Assembly (NCBI RefSeq): GCF_000285555.1
Contig: NZ_HE610999.1
Span: forward strand, 141,893 to 205,892
Source: Kurthia massiliensis
Lineage (GTDB): Bacteria > Bacillota > Bacilli > Bacillales_A > Planococcaceae
Direction of reading: 5' to 3'
Length of the DNA stretch: 64,000 bases
Shown here piece after piece: positions 32,031-40,782 of this stretch. How positions within the stretch are numbered: the first letter of the stretch is position 1; each line of letters begins with the position of its first letter. The notes below the pieces were generated by a model. It was given only the letters and a program-made list of their open reading frames with translations. It made no database searches and had not been told where the DNA came from. A program made the translations under genes and the position numbers.

Positions 32031-32720
32031 ATGCGTAGAATTATAGCGAAAGATAACTCGAATATTTATTATCAAGTTGTTGGCGTAGGAAAACCAATTG
32101 TATTAATACATGGTAATTTTCAACATCATCGTTATTTCAAGAAACAAATTGCTTTTTTCTCGCGTTTTTATAAAGTGATTGCGATGGATACACGAGATCA
32201 AGGAAAATCAAATAATCTTGCTTCAGAGTTAAATTACACGATCATTAGTGACGATTTGGCATTAATTTTAAAGCAAGAACATGTCAAAAAATGCGCAATA
32301 ATTGGCTTTAGTGATGGTGCAAACATTGCATTTGTATTCGCTTGTCGATATCCATCTACTGTCCATAAGCTTGTTTTATGTTCCGGGAATATAACATTTC
32401 ATGGACTGGTATATAGAAAACAATTGCAGCTGACGTTACGTTATATGTTTTTTCGTTATATATTACATTGGAAGCGGGGATATCGTGTATTAAAACTTTT
32501 AATGATGGATGTACCTGTTAATGAAGAAAAAGCCCAACGTTTAAAAAACATTGAAGCACTCGTAATAGTGGGAGAACATGATATTATACGACAACAAGAA
32601 ACAAATCGCATCGTTCGTATGTTGCCTAATGTACGTTATCATACTGTATTGAATAAAGGACATACGATTCAAACGATAGATGCAGCGTTTATTGCTCGAT
32701 TTTTAAAAGGATGTGGATAG
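32031..32720 (+). CDS. alpha/beta hydrolase
   Basis: A 229-residue hydrolase from ATG 32031 behind GGAGGAG. 'IVLIHGNFQHHRYF' gives the oxyanion HG, 'GFSDGAN' the nucleophile elbow (Ser), 'VIVGEHDII' the acid strand and 'NKGHTI' the catalytic His. Substrate unknown. It ends 3 bp before mprF and is probably translated with it. Confidence 0.8.
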   Translation: MRRIIAKDNSNIYYQVVGVGKPIVLIHGNFQHHRYFKKQIAFFSRFYKVIAMDTRDQGKSNNLASELNYTIISDDLALILKQEHVKKCAIIGFSDGANIAFVFACRYPSTVHKLVLCSGNITFHGLVYRKQLQLTLRYMFFRYILHWKRGYRVLKLLMMDVPVNEEKAQRLKNIEALVIVGEHDIIRQQETNRIVRMLPNVRYHTVLNKGHTIQTIDAAFIARFLKGCG

Positions 32721-32723
32721 GCT

Positions 32724-35219
32724 TTGAAACGAATAGATAAGAAATGGCTTCACTATGTAAGACCAATTTTTTTAATTTCCATTATTGTACTCGTCTTGAG
32801 AGAAATATTAGTTATTTCTCGTCAAACAGATTTTTCACAGTTACAACAAATATTTCAAAAAATTCCATTTATGCAATTACTTATATTAGTTGTAATAGGT
32901 TTGCTAGCTACAGCGACGATGATTGGTTATGACTTTGTATTAAATAAGTTATTACAAACAACATATCAGAAACGTTATATCGTTAAGTCTAGTTGGATTA
33001 TTAATTCTTTTAACAATTTGATGGGATTTGGAGGTTTAATAGGAAGTGGTCTAAGGTCAACATTTTTTAGTGAAAATGATGCTGAACAAAGAAATGTGCT
33101 AAAACGTGTTTCTTCTATATTAATTTTCGCATTGTCGGGCTTATCTATTTTAGCGATGATTGCATTAGGGATAACCATTTTTATGTTAAACAACCATATC
33201 GCATCTAAATATATCATTTGGTTAATTGCAGCTAGCTTCTATTTTCCAATCATTTATGTGATGACACTTCGCAGTCATTGGCTCAAAGATTTAAAGCTGG
33301 GCATTAAATTACAATTAGTTAGTATTTCTGTTTTGGAATGGGTTATGGTACTCGTAACGTTTTTAGCCGTTGGGAAAGTACTCGGTCAAGATATGCCATT
33401 ATTAGATGTCAGCGTACTTTTCGTCGTTTGTTCTATTATCGGGATCGCCTCACTGGTTCCAGGAGGTTTAGGTAGTTTCGATGTTTTCATGATTATTAGT
33501 TTACGTACATTAGGCGTGGATAATGAAGTTGCTGTATCTTGGTTGCTTATTTATCGTATTGTTTATTATTTTATTCCTTTTGCCCTAGGGATGAGTTTAT
33601 TTGCTGGTAATATTGGTAAAAATTTAAATGCGCGATTTAATGGTATTCCGAGACAAATAATTGCATTTAGCACTAAAAAGTTGTTAAGTACCATGTTATT
33701 TATTGCCGGGGTCGTGCTCATTTTATCAAATGCGATTCCAACTAAAGCATTTGTAAAACAGTCAGTATTATCTTCAGAATTTTTCAGCATAATCATTGGC
33801 ATTGTTCTTGGCTTTTTATTATTGCTCCTTGGGCGAACATCGACGTTACGCTTACGAAAATCATTTCTTCCGATGTGTGTGGTAATCTGTATGACCGGAA
33901 TCTATTGTATTATAGAAGGCTATCCATGGTTCATGTTCGTGTACATTTCATTTATTATGTTATTAGCAATTTTATCTCGCCATCGTTTTTCAAAATTGGC
34001 TTTTTATTATTCTTGGGAAGCACGCGTGTTTGATCTTTCGTTATACACGATATTAATAGCACTTTATTTATTGCTGGGATACTTTGTTATGCCACATGAA
34101 GAATTGCATAAGCTCGAAGCGCATTTTTATTTATTTCCATCTGAACGTCTATGGTTTTACGGATTGTGCCTTATTTTAATGACGTTTGCTATTGAGCTAT
34201 TATTCATTCGGTATTTAAAAGGAAAACCGCCCGTCAAACATTTTGATGAAGTGCGTGTTAAAAAATTGTTAACGCAATACGGAGGACATGTACACAGTCA
34301 TCTTGCATTTATGCGTGATAAATATCTTTTCTTTTATCAAGAAGATGATGAGGATGTATTACTTATGCAGTATGAACTGATCGCCGATAAATGTATTGTC
34401 ATGGGAGACCCTATTGGCAAACAATCTGCAATCAAGTCGGGGTTACGTGCATTGAAATATGAAATGGATCTTCGGAATATAAAACTCGTATTTTATGAAG
34501 CAACAGAGTCGATAGTTATGCAACTTCATGAAATTGGTTTTGATTTTATTAAAATGGGAGAAGAAGGACACGTTTCATTAGACAATTTTACGATGTCAGG
34601 TAAAAAACGTAAAACATTGCGAGCGAATATGAACAAGCTAGAACGTGAAGGCTATCATTTTCAGTTGCTCTCTCCTCCGTTTACTGATAGTTTGTTAGAT
34701 GAATTAGAGGGAATTTCAACAGAATGGCTGGCTGGCCGACATGAAAAAGGATATTCGGTTGGTAGTTTTGATCGTTATTATTTAAATAAAGCTCCGATTG
34801 GTGTTGTAAAACGAGAAGATGGTCGAATTGAAGCATTTGTTACATTAATGCCCACTCAAACGAAAAAGATTGTATCGATTGATCTTATGCGTTATCGAAA
34901 AGATACGGTACCAGGAATGATGGATTTTTTATTCGTTTCATTATTTATAGAAATGCAGCAACAACAATATACGTATTTTAATCTAGGTATGGCTCCATTT
35001 TCAGAAGTAGGTGCTTCTAAAGATAGCTTTATTGAAGAACGGCTCGCTTTCTTCTTATATGAATATGGCAATCGATTTTATTCTTTTAAAGGATTGAGAA
35101 CGTATAAAGAAAAATATGCTGATCACTGGACATCTAGATATACGGTATATTCTAAACAATCTATGTTGTTATTTGTAATGATTCAATTACTTATAGTTGT
35201 GAATCGAGATAAAAGTTAA
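32724..35219 (+). CDS. mprF: phosphatidylglycerol lysyltransferase/flippase MprF
   Basis: An 831-residue membrane protein starting at TTG 32724. The N-terminal two thirds contain about 14 hydrophobic helices, including the flippase-like block 'GFGGLIGSGLRSTF' and 'SLVPGGLGSFDVFMI'. The C-terminal third is the cytoplasmic GNAT-like synthase ('YELIADKCIVMGDPIG', 'RKTLRANMNKLEREGYHF', 'FNLGMAPFSEVG'). MprF adds lysine or alanine to phosphatidylglycerol and flips it, lowering binding of cationic peptides. Full length for the family. Its presence on an apparent plasmid is unusual. Confidence 0.92.
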   Translation: MKRIDKKWLHYVRPIFLISIIVLVLREILVISRQTDFSQLQQIFQKIPFMQLLILVVIGLLATATMIGYDFVLNKLLQTTYQKRYIVKSSWIINSFNNLMGFGGLIGSGLRSTFFSENDAEQRNVLKRVSSILIFALSGLSILAMIALGITIFMLNNHIASKYIIWLIAASFYFPIIYVMTLRSHWLKDLKLGIKLQLVSISVLEWVMVLVTFLAVGKVLGQDMPLLDVSVLFVVCSIIGIASLVPGGLGSFDVFMIISLRTLGVDNEVAVSWLLIYRIVYYFIPFALGMSLFAGNIGKNLNARFNGIPRQIIAFSTKKLLSTMLFIAGVVLILSNAIPTKAFVKQSVLSSEFFSIIIGIVLGFLLLLLGRTSTLRLRKSFLPMCVVICMTGIYCIIEGYPWFMFVYISFIMLLAILSRHRFSKLAFYYSWEARVFDLSLYTILIALYLLLGYFVMPHEELHKLEAHFYLFPSERLWFYGLCLILMTFAIELLFIRYLKGKPPVKHFDEVRVKKLLTQYGGHVHSHLAFMRDKYLFFYQEDDEDVLLMQYELIADKCIVMGDPIGKQSAIKSGLRALKYEMDLRNIKLVFYEATESIVMQLHEIGFDFIKMGEEGHVSLDNFTMSGKKRKTLRANMNKLEREGYHFQLLSPPFTDSLLDELEGISTEWLAGRHEKGYSVGSFDRYYLNKAPIGVVKREDGRIEAFVTLMPTQTKKIVSIDLMRYRKDTVPGMMDFLFVSLFIEMQQQQYTYFNLGMAPFSEVGASKDSFIEERLAFFLYEYGNRFYSFKGLRTYKEKYADHWTSRYTVYSKQSMLLFVMIQLLIVVNRDKS

Positions 35220-35227
35220 TAAATAAA

Positions 35228-35252
35228 AATGTTTACAAATATACTTGTAAAA
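35228..35252. repeat. palindrome family, site m (rightmost)
   Basis: ATGTTTACAAATATACTTGT then AAAA, directly after the mprF stop. Confidence 0.45.
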
Positions 35253-35278
35253 AAACCTGCCATGTCGGCAGGTTTTTC
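35249..35278. terminator. mprF terminator
   Basis: AAAAACCTGCC-atgtc-GGCAGGTTTTT, perfect and bidirectional. Confidence 0.9.
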
Positions 35279-35281
35279 TCA

Positions 35282-35524
35282 TTATCCGTAATAACGCATT
35301 AATGATTGTGTGAAAATGAGTGCAATCGCTACAACAAAAATGCCGATTAAAATATAGCCACTACGCCATAATAGCGTTTGTTGATATTCATCATTTTCGA
35401 GCACAACATCACGCTCTTCTTCGCTCAAATCATCTACGACGGGTACTTGGTGTGCAAATAAATAGCCAAATAATGCGATCATTAAAAAGGCACTCACGAA
35501 TGCAATAATTCCTAGAAGATACAT
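35282..35524 (-). CDS. small two-helix membrane protein
   Basis: An 80-residue protein with hydrophobic segments at about 4-24 and 54-73 and an acidic linker ('VVDDLSEEERDVVLENDEY'). Ribosome site GGAGGTG. Converges on mprF. No family recognised. Confidence 0.6.
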   Translation of the reverse strand: MYLLGIIAFVSAFLMIALFGYLFAHQVPVVDDLSEEERDVVLENDEYQQTLLWRSGYILIGIFVVAIALIFTQSLMRYYG

Positions 35525-35645
35525 GCAGACACCTCCATAAATATATCATCGGTCAAATCATGGGCGTTTCAAGTAGTGAACGAACAAATAACAGTTTATT
35601 TCTGCTGGAAATTGGGTATAATTGATTATAGGATTGTCTAGGATG

Positions 35646-35684
35646 AAAAACGCGTACATTAATAGGATGTGCGCGTTTTTTATA
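35646..35684. terminator. terminator downstream of the FMN reductase gene
   Basis: AAAACGCG...CGCGTTTTTTA stem with long loop. Confidence 0.6.
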
Positions 35685-35735
35685 TGGTTGCGGCATAAAA
35701 AAAGGACGTGCTAGGAAAGAAACGCCCTTTTGTGA

Positions 35736-36290
35736 TTATAGTTGATGTTTTTCGATTAATGTCACAAAAGCATCAACGAATGATTGTAAAAACTTTTCAG
35801 TATCAGGTTTGAACGTACCATCATCTTCAAATAATTGTGGTGAATTTGCTAAGTATGCTTCTGGTTGTTGCAGCGTTGGTACATTTAAGAAAACGAGACT
35901 TTGACGTAAATGATGATTTGCGCCAAAACCACTTAAATTACCGATGGATTGACTAATGACAGCTGCTGGCTTGCCGTCCCATGCATTTTGACCGTATGGA
36001 CGAGAGCCGACATCTAATGCATTTTTTAAAGCGCCTGTCGTTGAACGGTTATATTCAGGTGTGACGAATAAGACAGCATCTACCGATTTGATTGTATCAC
36101 GAAAAGCTGTATAGGCTTCTGGTACATGTTCTTCTGTATCAATATCTTCGTTATAAAGCGGTAACTGTCCGATTTCTACAAATTGTGTTTCATATCCTTC
36201 TGGAAATAGTGCACCGACATTTTTGGCGATTTTTGTTGAATAAGATTCTTTACGTAAACTACCACTAATTAATGCTACTTTGACCATCAT
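35736..36290 (-). CDS. NADPH-dependent FMN reductase
   Basis: A 184-residue flavodoxin-fold reductase: 'ALISGSLRKESYSTK' (FMN phosphate loop), 'LPLYNEDIDTEEHVPEAY', 'VLFVTPEYNRSTTGALKNALD' and 'PAAVISQSIGNLSGFGA'. Reduces FMN, quinones or azo dyes with NAD(P)H. Either of two adjacent ATGs may be the start. It could supply FMNH2 to the monooxygenase at 22424, but that is speculation. Confidence 0.85.
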   Translation of the reverse strand: MMVKVALISGSLRKESYSTKIAKNVGALFPEGYETQFVEIGQLPLYNEDIDTEEHVPEAYTAFRDTIKSVDAVLFVTPEYNRSTTGALKNALDVGSRPYGQNAWDGKPAAVISQSIGNLSGFGANHHLRQSLVFLNVPTLQQPEAYLANSPQLFEDDGTFKPDTEKFLQSFVDAFVTLIEKHQL

Positions 36291-36962
36291 TTGACCACCT
36301 TTATATTAAAATTTATCACGTTTATTAATTCCTTCTTTTCCACATCATTAATCTCGTTCGATAGTTGGAATTTAAGAGACGTTCTATTCTAACGAATTTT
36401 TGCTGATGATAAGCCTTTTTTAGAAAAAATTTTTAAATTCATTTTATGAAAGCGGTATCATTTTTATGCAAAGTATAATTTTCCTGTTTTTAAAAATATC
36501 AATTTATGAGGAAGTATAGGGCTAAAGATATTACCTATCATATATTTAGTTATCCATATGATAAAAAAACATGATTATTTTTGATATAGTGGATTAATTT
36601 TATTTCCAAAATAAGAACACAATAGTTAAAAAATGAAATGAGATGCAAGAATATCCAACGTTTCGCACGTTTTTTTGCATTTTTATTGCATGAAAAATTA
36701 CATGATAAGCCATTAGATGCGACATTGTATGTAGAACAGAAAGTATTTGTATCGATTTTCTCTCATCATTTTCATATGACGAAAATTTTTCAGCAGCACG
36801 TTGATCAAGCACTAAGTCAATGTAGAACGCACTTTTTATATGAAGCTAAAGTGACGACTTAAAAAATTGTTTCTATATTATATTTTTTTCATTCATAGGG
36901 TGCATGTATCGTTGAGAAGGGTATACGTTCTATAAGCTTCGCTATATAAAGGGGGTTTATAG
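36291..36962. other. 670-bp AT-rich gap with one doubtful ORF
   Basis: A plus-strand frame of 74 codons (36638-36862, starting MRCKNIQRFARFF) has no ribosome site and may be a gene relic. The promoter of the small gene at 36963 should lie around 36890-36945. Otherwise I see nothing definite. Confidence 0.35.
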
Positions 36963-37148
36963 ATGGATGTAGAAGTGCTTTATTATTACAGTGTGTCAGG
37001 TGATAACTTTGAAGACCGTGTCATTTTAGAAGATGTCGCAGTAGATACATCAGATGAGCAACTAGAGAAACTTGCCTTTGAGTCGATTGCGAAGAAAAAA
37101 GGTCATAAAAATCCTAAAGTGAAACGCTTTACGAAAACAGAAACGTAA
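36963..37148 (+). CDS. unknown 61-residue acidic/basic protein
   Basis: Starts at ATG 36963 behind AAAGGGGGT. An acidic N-terminal two thirds ('SGDNFEDRVILEDVAVDTSDEQ') ends in a lysine-rich tail ('KKKGHKNPKVKRFTKTET'). Followed by a terminator. Good signals, no family recognised. Confidence 0.6.
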   Translation: MDVEVLYYYSVSGDNFEDRVILEDVAVDTSDEQLEKLAFESIAKKKGHKNPKVKRFTKTET

Positions 37149-37186
37149 ATAAAGTAGCTACCATAGTTGGTGGCTACTTTATTTTT
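37147..37186 (+). terminator. terminator of the small gene
   Basis: AAAGTAGCTACCA / TGGTGGCTACTTT stem followed by ATTTTT. Confidence 0.8.
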
Positions 37187-37218
37187 ATATTTTCTGTCAT
37201 TTTTATATTTTCTGTCAT
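37183..37218. repeat. 18-bp tandem duplication
   Basis: ATTTTTATATTTTCTGTC occurs twice in tandem in the leader region of the nucleotidase gene. Confidence 0.6.
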
Positions 37219-37293
37219 TTTTATATGTTTCAATGTGAAATCGTATATACTAGATAGTAGAAAGACTATTTTTTCCATTTTAGGAGGATGAAC

Positions 37294-39348
37294 ATGCGTA
37301 AAAGAACATTAACCGCTTTAGCTTTAAGTGCAACTATGATCACATCAACAGTCGCGGTCACAACACCTGGTGTAGCGAATGCAAAAACAACTTACAAAGT
37401 TTCAAACGGCAAACTTATTGATGCTCAGACAAAAAAAGTAGTCAAAGGATATAAGACATATAAAAACAAATTATATAAAGATGGCAAATTATTTACGGGT
37501 CTTTATAAAGAAACTTACTATAAAAAAGGAAAGAAAGCTTCTTATTGGTATAAAGACGTGTATTATCACCAAGGGAAGCCATATACAGGTTACTCAGGTC
37601 TTCAAAAACTACGCTTTAAAGACGGCACGCCGTTAACAGGTACTTATAGCAATATTTTATTTGAAGATGGTAAACGATTTAAAGGATGGAAAGATGATAA
37701 ATATTATACGAACGGTAAATTGGCGAACGGCAATGTGACGATCAATGGCAAAGTGCATAAATTTAAAAATGGCGTGAAGCAATCGTTTGAGTTAACGATC
37801 ATGCATACGAACGATACACATGCGCATTTAGATGATGTCGCAAAACGTGTCACAGCAGTAAAAGAAATTCGTGAACAAACGGACAATACATTGTTACTAG
37901 ATGCTGGGGACGTATTTAGCGGAACATTGTACTTCAATGAATATTTAGGTCAAGCAGATTTAGAATTTATGAATTTACTTGGATATGATGCAGTCACATT
38001 CGGAAATCATGAATTTGATTTAGGTTCATCTCCTGAAGGACATGAAGCATTAGCAAATTACGTCAAAGCTGCGAAATTCCCATTCGTTAGTGCGAACGTT
38101 GATTTTTCAAAAGATAAGTTATTTACAGGGCTATTCTCAGATTTAGTGAGTGCGGACCCTGAAAACGGAAAAATTTATACAGGTATCGTGAAAGAAATTG
38201 ACGGTGAAAAAGTCGGTATTTTCGGTTTGACGACAGCTGAAACGGTTGATATTGCGAGCCCTGGCTCTATCGCATTTGAAGATTATATTAAAGAAGCACA
38301 AAAAGCAGTAAAAGCATTTAAAGGGCAAGATGTCGATAAAATTGTCGCATTATCACATTTAGGTTACGACGATAGCCCAGCGTATGATAACGACCAAATT
38401 TTAGCGAAAACAGTGACAGGTATTGATGTCATCGTCGGTGGACATACGCATACGCAGTTAGATAAAGAAGTTATCATCGAAGAAGACATTAACGGTAATG
38501 ATAAAGCGCCGACAGTCATCGTACAAACAGGTCAATACGGTGAAAATTTAGGAAACTTAAGCGTGACGTTTGACCATAAAGGTAAAGTCACAAATGCATC
38601 TGAAACGCTTGTAAAAGTAGCGGATAAAGCAGAAGATCCAGAAGCAGCGGCGAAATTAAAAGTATATAAAGATCGCATTGCAGAAATTAACAATGAAAAA
38701 ATCGGTGTCGTAGCAGAAGAAACGTTAACGAACCCACGCTCTTCAGACGGTGGTGATAGCGTCCGTGCAAACGAAACAGCACTTGGTAACTACATTACAG
38801 ACGGTATGTTAGCAAAGGCGAAGACGTTAAATGATAAAGTGGTCATGGCGTTCCAAAATGGCGGCGGTATCCGTTCTGAAATTAAAGCAGGGGATATTAC
38901 AGTCGGTGACGTGATTACCGTACTACCATTCGGTAACACACTTGCGACAGTAACAATTACTGGTAAAGATTTACGTGCAGCTTTAGAACACGGTGTAAAA
39001 GAAGCACCAAAAGAGAACGGTGGTTTCCTACACATTTCAGGTGGTAAATATACGTTCGATTCATCAAAACCTGTCGGTGAACGTGTGACATCATTCCAAG
39101 TCAAACAAGGTGATGACTATGTCGATGTAAATGATAACGAAACATATGTTATTGCGACAAATGCCTTCACAGCTAAAGGTGGCGACGGTTTCGCAACATT
39201 TGAAGCTGCGTATAAAGAAGGACGCGTTCAAGATTTAGGTTTATCAGATTGGGAAAACCTTGAAGAGCAATTGAAAAAGTTTGAAAAGGTGAACAATACG
39301 AAAGAAGGTCGCATTACAGATGTTGCGAAAGTAGCAGTTACACAATAG
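37294..39348 (+). CDS. secreted 5'-nucleotidase/cyclic nucleotidase with N-terminal repeats
   Basis: A 684-residue exported enzyme. The signal peptide ends near 'GVANAKT'. Residues about 35-155 hold repeated 'YKDGKLFTGLYK' / 'FKDGTPLTGTY'-type units of about 20 residues resembling wall-associated repeats. The metallophosphatase domain has 'IMHTNDTHAHLDD', 'LLDAGDVFSG', 'GNHEFDLG' and 'VGGHTHTQ'; the C-terminal 5'-nucleotidase domain has 'NGGGIRSEI' and 'TNAFTAKGGDGF'. It hydrolyses extracellular nucleotides for salvage or phosphate. ATG 37294 has the better spacing to TAGGAGG than 37288. Large single gene with no operon partner. Confidence 0.88.
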   Translation: MRKRTLTALALSATMITSTVAVTTPGVANAKTTYKVSNGKLIDAQTKKVVKGYKTYKNKLYKDGKLFTGLYKETYYKKGKKASYWYKDVYYHQGKPYTGYSGLQKLRFKDGTPLTGTYSNILFEDGKRFKGWKDDKYYTNGKLANGNVTINGKVHKFKNGVKQSFELTIMHTNDTHAHLDDVAKRVTAVKEIREQTDNTLLLDAGDVFSGTLYFNEYLGQADLEFMNLLGYDAVTFGNHEFDLGSSPEGHEALANYVKAAKFPFVSANVDFSKDKLFTGLFSDLVSADPENGKIYTGIVKEIDGEKVGIFGLTTAETVDIASPGSIAFEDYIKEAQKAVKAFKGQDVDKIVALSHLGYDDSPAYDNDQILAKTVTGIDVIVGGHTHTQLDKEVIIEEDINGNDKAPTVIVQTGQYGENLGNLSVTFDHKGKVTNASETLVKVADKAEDPEAAAKLKVYKDRIAEINNEKIGVVAEETLTNPRSSDGGDSVRANETALGNYITDGMLAKAKTLNDKVVMAFQNGGGIRSEIKAGDITVGDVITVLPFGNTLATVTITGKDLRAALEHGVKEAPKENGGFLHISGGKYTFDSSKPVGERVTSFQVKQGDDYVDVNDNETYVIATNAFTAKGGDGFATFEAAYKEGRVQDLGLSDWENLEEQLKKFEKVNNTKEGRITDVAKVAVTQ

Positions 39349-39403
39349 GCGTCAAAAGCTGGAGCGTTATGCTTCAGCTTTTTGTGTACATACAATTTGA
39401 CTT

Positions 39404-39419
39404 ATACGGATGGGGGTAT
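39404..39419. promoter_or_regulatory. CstR-type operator (copy 5)
   Basis: ATACGGATGGGGGTAT, 38 bp upstream of the second CstR gene; left arm weaker. Confidence 0.45.
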
Positions 39420-39457
39420 TATGATAAAGGTATAAACCAACAAGAAAGGGTGGTTGG

Positions 39458-39718
39458 ATGGAATACGATAACAAAGCGATTAACCGCTTAAAACGTATTG
39501 AAGGTCAGTTACGCGGCGTACTCCGCATGATGGAGGAAGGTAAAGACTGTAAAGAAGTGATTACGCAGCTAAGTGCCGTTCGCTCTGGTGTAGACCGTAC
39601 GATGGGTGTCATCGTAACAGATAATTTAGTTGAATGCTTACGTGAACACGATGGTGACGATAAAAAAATGAATGAAGTTGTCGAACAAGCAATTTCACTC
39701 GTTGTGAAAAGTCGTTAA
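39458..39718 (+). CDS. cstR: CstR-like persulfide-sensing repressor, second copy
   Basis: An 86-residue CsoR-family protein starting MEYDNKAINRLKRIEGQLRG, with Cys31 ('KDCKEVI') and Cys60 ('LVECL') and no copper-site His, as in S. aureus CstR. It should sense hydropersulfides by inter-subunit di/trisulfide formation and then release DNA. It converges on the sulfur operon at 39768-42879, whose upstream region has three matching operators. The paralogue at 6403 could bind the same sites. Confidence 0.85.
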   Translation: MEYDNKAINRLKRIEGQLRGVLRMMEEGKDCKEVITQLSAVRSGVDRTMGVIVTDNLVECLREHDGDDKKMNEVVEQAISLVVKSR

Positions 39719-39723
39719 TATAA

Positions 39724-39766
39724 CAAAAAAAGCAGAAATCGCATCAATAGCGATTTCTGCTTTTTG
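39724..39766. terminator. bidirectional terminator between cstR and tauE
   Basis: AAAAAGCAGAAATCGC / GCGATTTCTGCTTTTTG perfect stem. Confidence 0.9.
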
Positions 39767-39767
39767 T

Positions 39768-40547
39768 TTATAAAATGTCTGACCAAATTTTAATGACGGT
39801 CCCACAAATCATTAGGGCCAATAAAAACTGTAGTACACGGACATTTGCTTTTTTCCCAATACGTGCGCCAAGTGGGGCAACGATGAGACCGACAATCATT
39901 AAAATAATGGCAGGGGCATAGTCAACTTGATGTGTTACCACTTTACCGATGCTACTACCGATAGATGAAATGAATGTAATCGCAAGACTCGTTGCAATGG
40001 TAGTACGCATCGGTATTTTTAAAATTGTCAGCATAATAGGGACGAGCATAAAGCCACCACCAGCGCCGACGATGCCTGAAGCTAAACCGACAATGAATGC
40101 GAGTACGGTCGCAAGTGGTTTATTAAATGGTACATTTTTTGCCTCGTCTGCACCTTTTCTCGGTAACAACATCATGACAGCGGCGATTAATGCAAGTATG
40201 CCATAGACGATATTGACGGCACCTGCAGATAGCGCATGAGAACCGAAGCTACCTGCTAAACTACCTGCTAAACTACCGCCACCCATGTACATGATGAGCT
40301 TTTTGTATAAAAAGCCACTTTTTCGGTAAGCCCATACACCAGCAAGTGATGTGACGAATACTTCAACAGCGACGATACCAGATACTTGGTGCGCTGAAAA
40401 AGCAGTTAGACCAAAAATTGGTGGGATATAGAGTAACATTGGATATTTAATGATGGCGCCACCAATGCCGAGCATACCCGACAAAAGGGAACCAATGACA
40501 CCGAGGACTGCGAGGACAGCAATCCATGTAAACGAGAAGGTAAACAT
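39768..40547 (-). CDS. TauE/SafE-family sulfur-anion exporter (YrkJ-like)
   Basis: A 259-residue membrane protein with about eight helices and the duplicated 'GMLGIGGAIIKYPMLLYIP' / 'GIVGAGGGFMLVPIMLT' motifs. Last gene of the intact operon, 3 bp after TusA. In S. aureus the TauE of the cst locus exports sulfite made by the persulfide dioxygenase, and that role is expected here. Near-identical in plan to the start-less copy at 4077-4862. Confidence 0.85.
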   Translation of the reverse strand: MFTFSFTWIAVLAVLGVIGSLLSGMLGIGGAIIKYPMLLYIPPIFGLTAFSAHQVSGIVAVEVFVTSLAGVWAYRKSGFLYKKLIMYMGGGSLAGSLAGSFGSHALSAGAVNIVYGILALIAAVMMLLPRKGADEAKNVPFNKPLATVLAFIVGLASGIVGAGGGFMLVPIMLTILKIPMRTTIATSLAITFISSIGSSIGKVVTHQVDYAPAIILMIVGLIVAPLGARIGKKANVRVLQFLLALMICGTVIKIWSDIL

Positions 40548-40550
40548 TGG

Positions 40551-40769
40551 TTAGTCTTTTTGAATACGGAATGTCAGCACGTCTTCGTCCTCAGTTTGTG
40601 CGACTAATGTGTTGCCACTTGCTTGACACCATGCTGCGAAATCGTTCACAGCACCTTTATCTGTCACAAGTACTTCTAATAATTCACCAGCTTGTAGTTG
40701 ATCCATCGCTTTTTTTGTTTTGACGATAGGCATTGGACAAGCTAAACCTTTTGCATCTAATGTTTGCAT
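40551..40769 (-). CDS. TusA-family sulfur carrier (YrkI-like)
   Basis: A 72-residue TusA protein from ATG 40769 behind AAAGGAGTT, with 'LDAKGLACPMPIVKTKKAM' and the carrier Cys at about 10. Third TusA domain of the window. Lies between the persulfide dioxygenase and TauE. The longer frame upstream overlaps the dioxygenase gene and is rejected. Confidence 0.85.
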   Translation of the reverse strand: MQTLDAKGLACPMPIVKTKKAMDQLQAGELLEVLVTDKGAVNDFAAWCQASGNTLVAQTEDEDVLTFRIQKD

Positions 40770-40782
40770 ATTGAAAACTCCT

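Noticed and set aside
36638-36862. 74-codon frame as a real gene
   Set aside because: No ribosome site, recognisable motif or neighbours; noted only as part of the gap.
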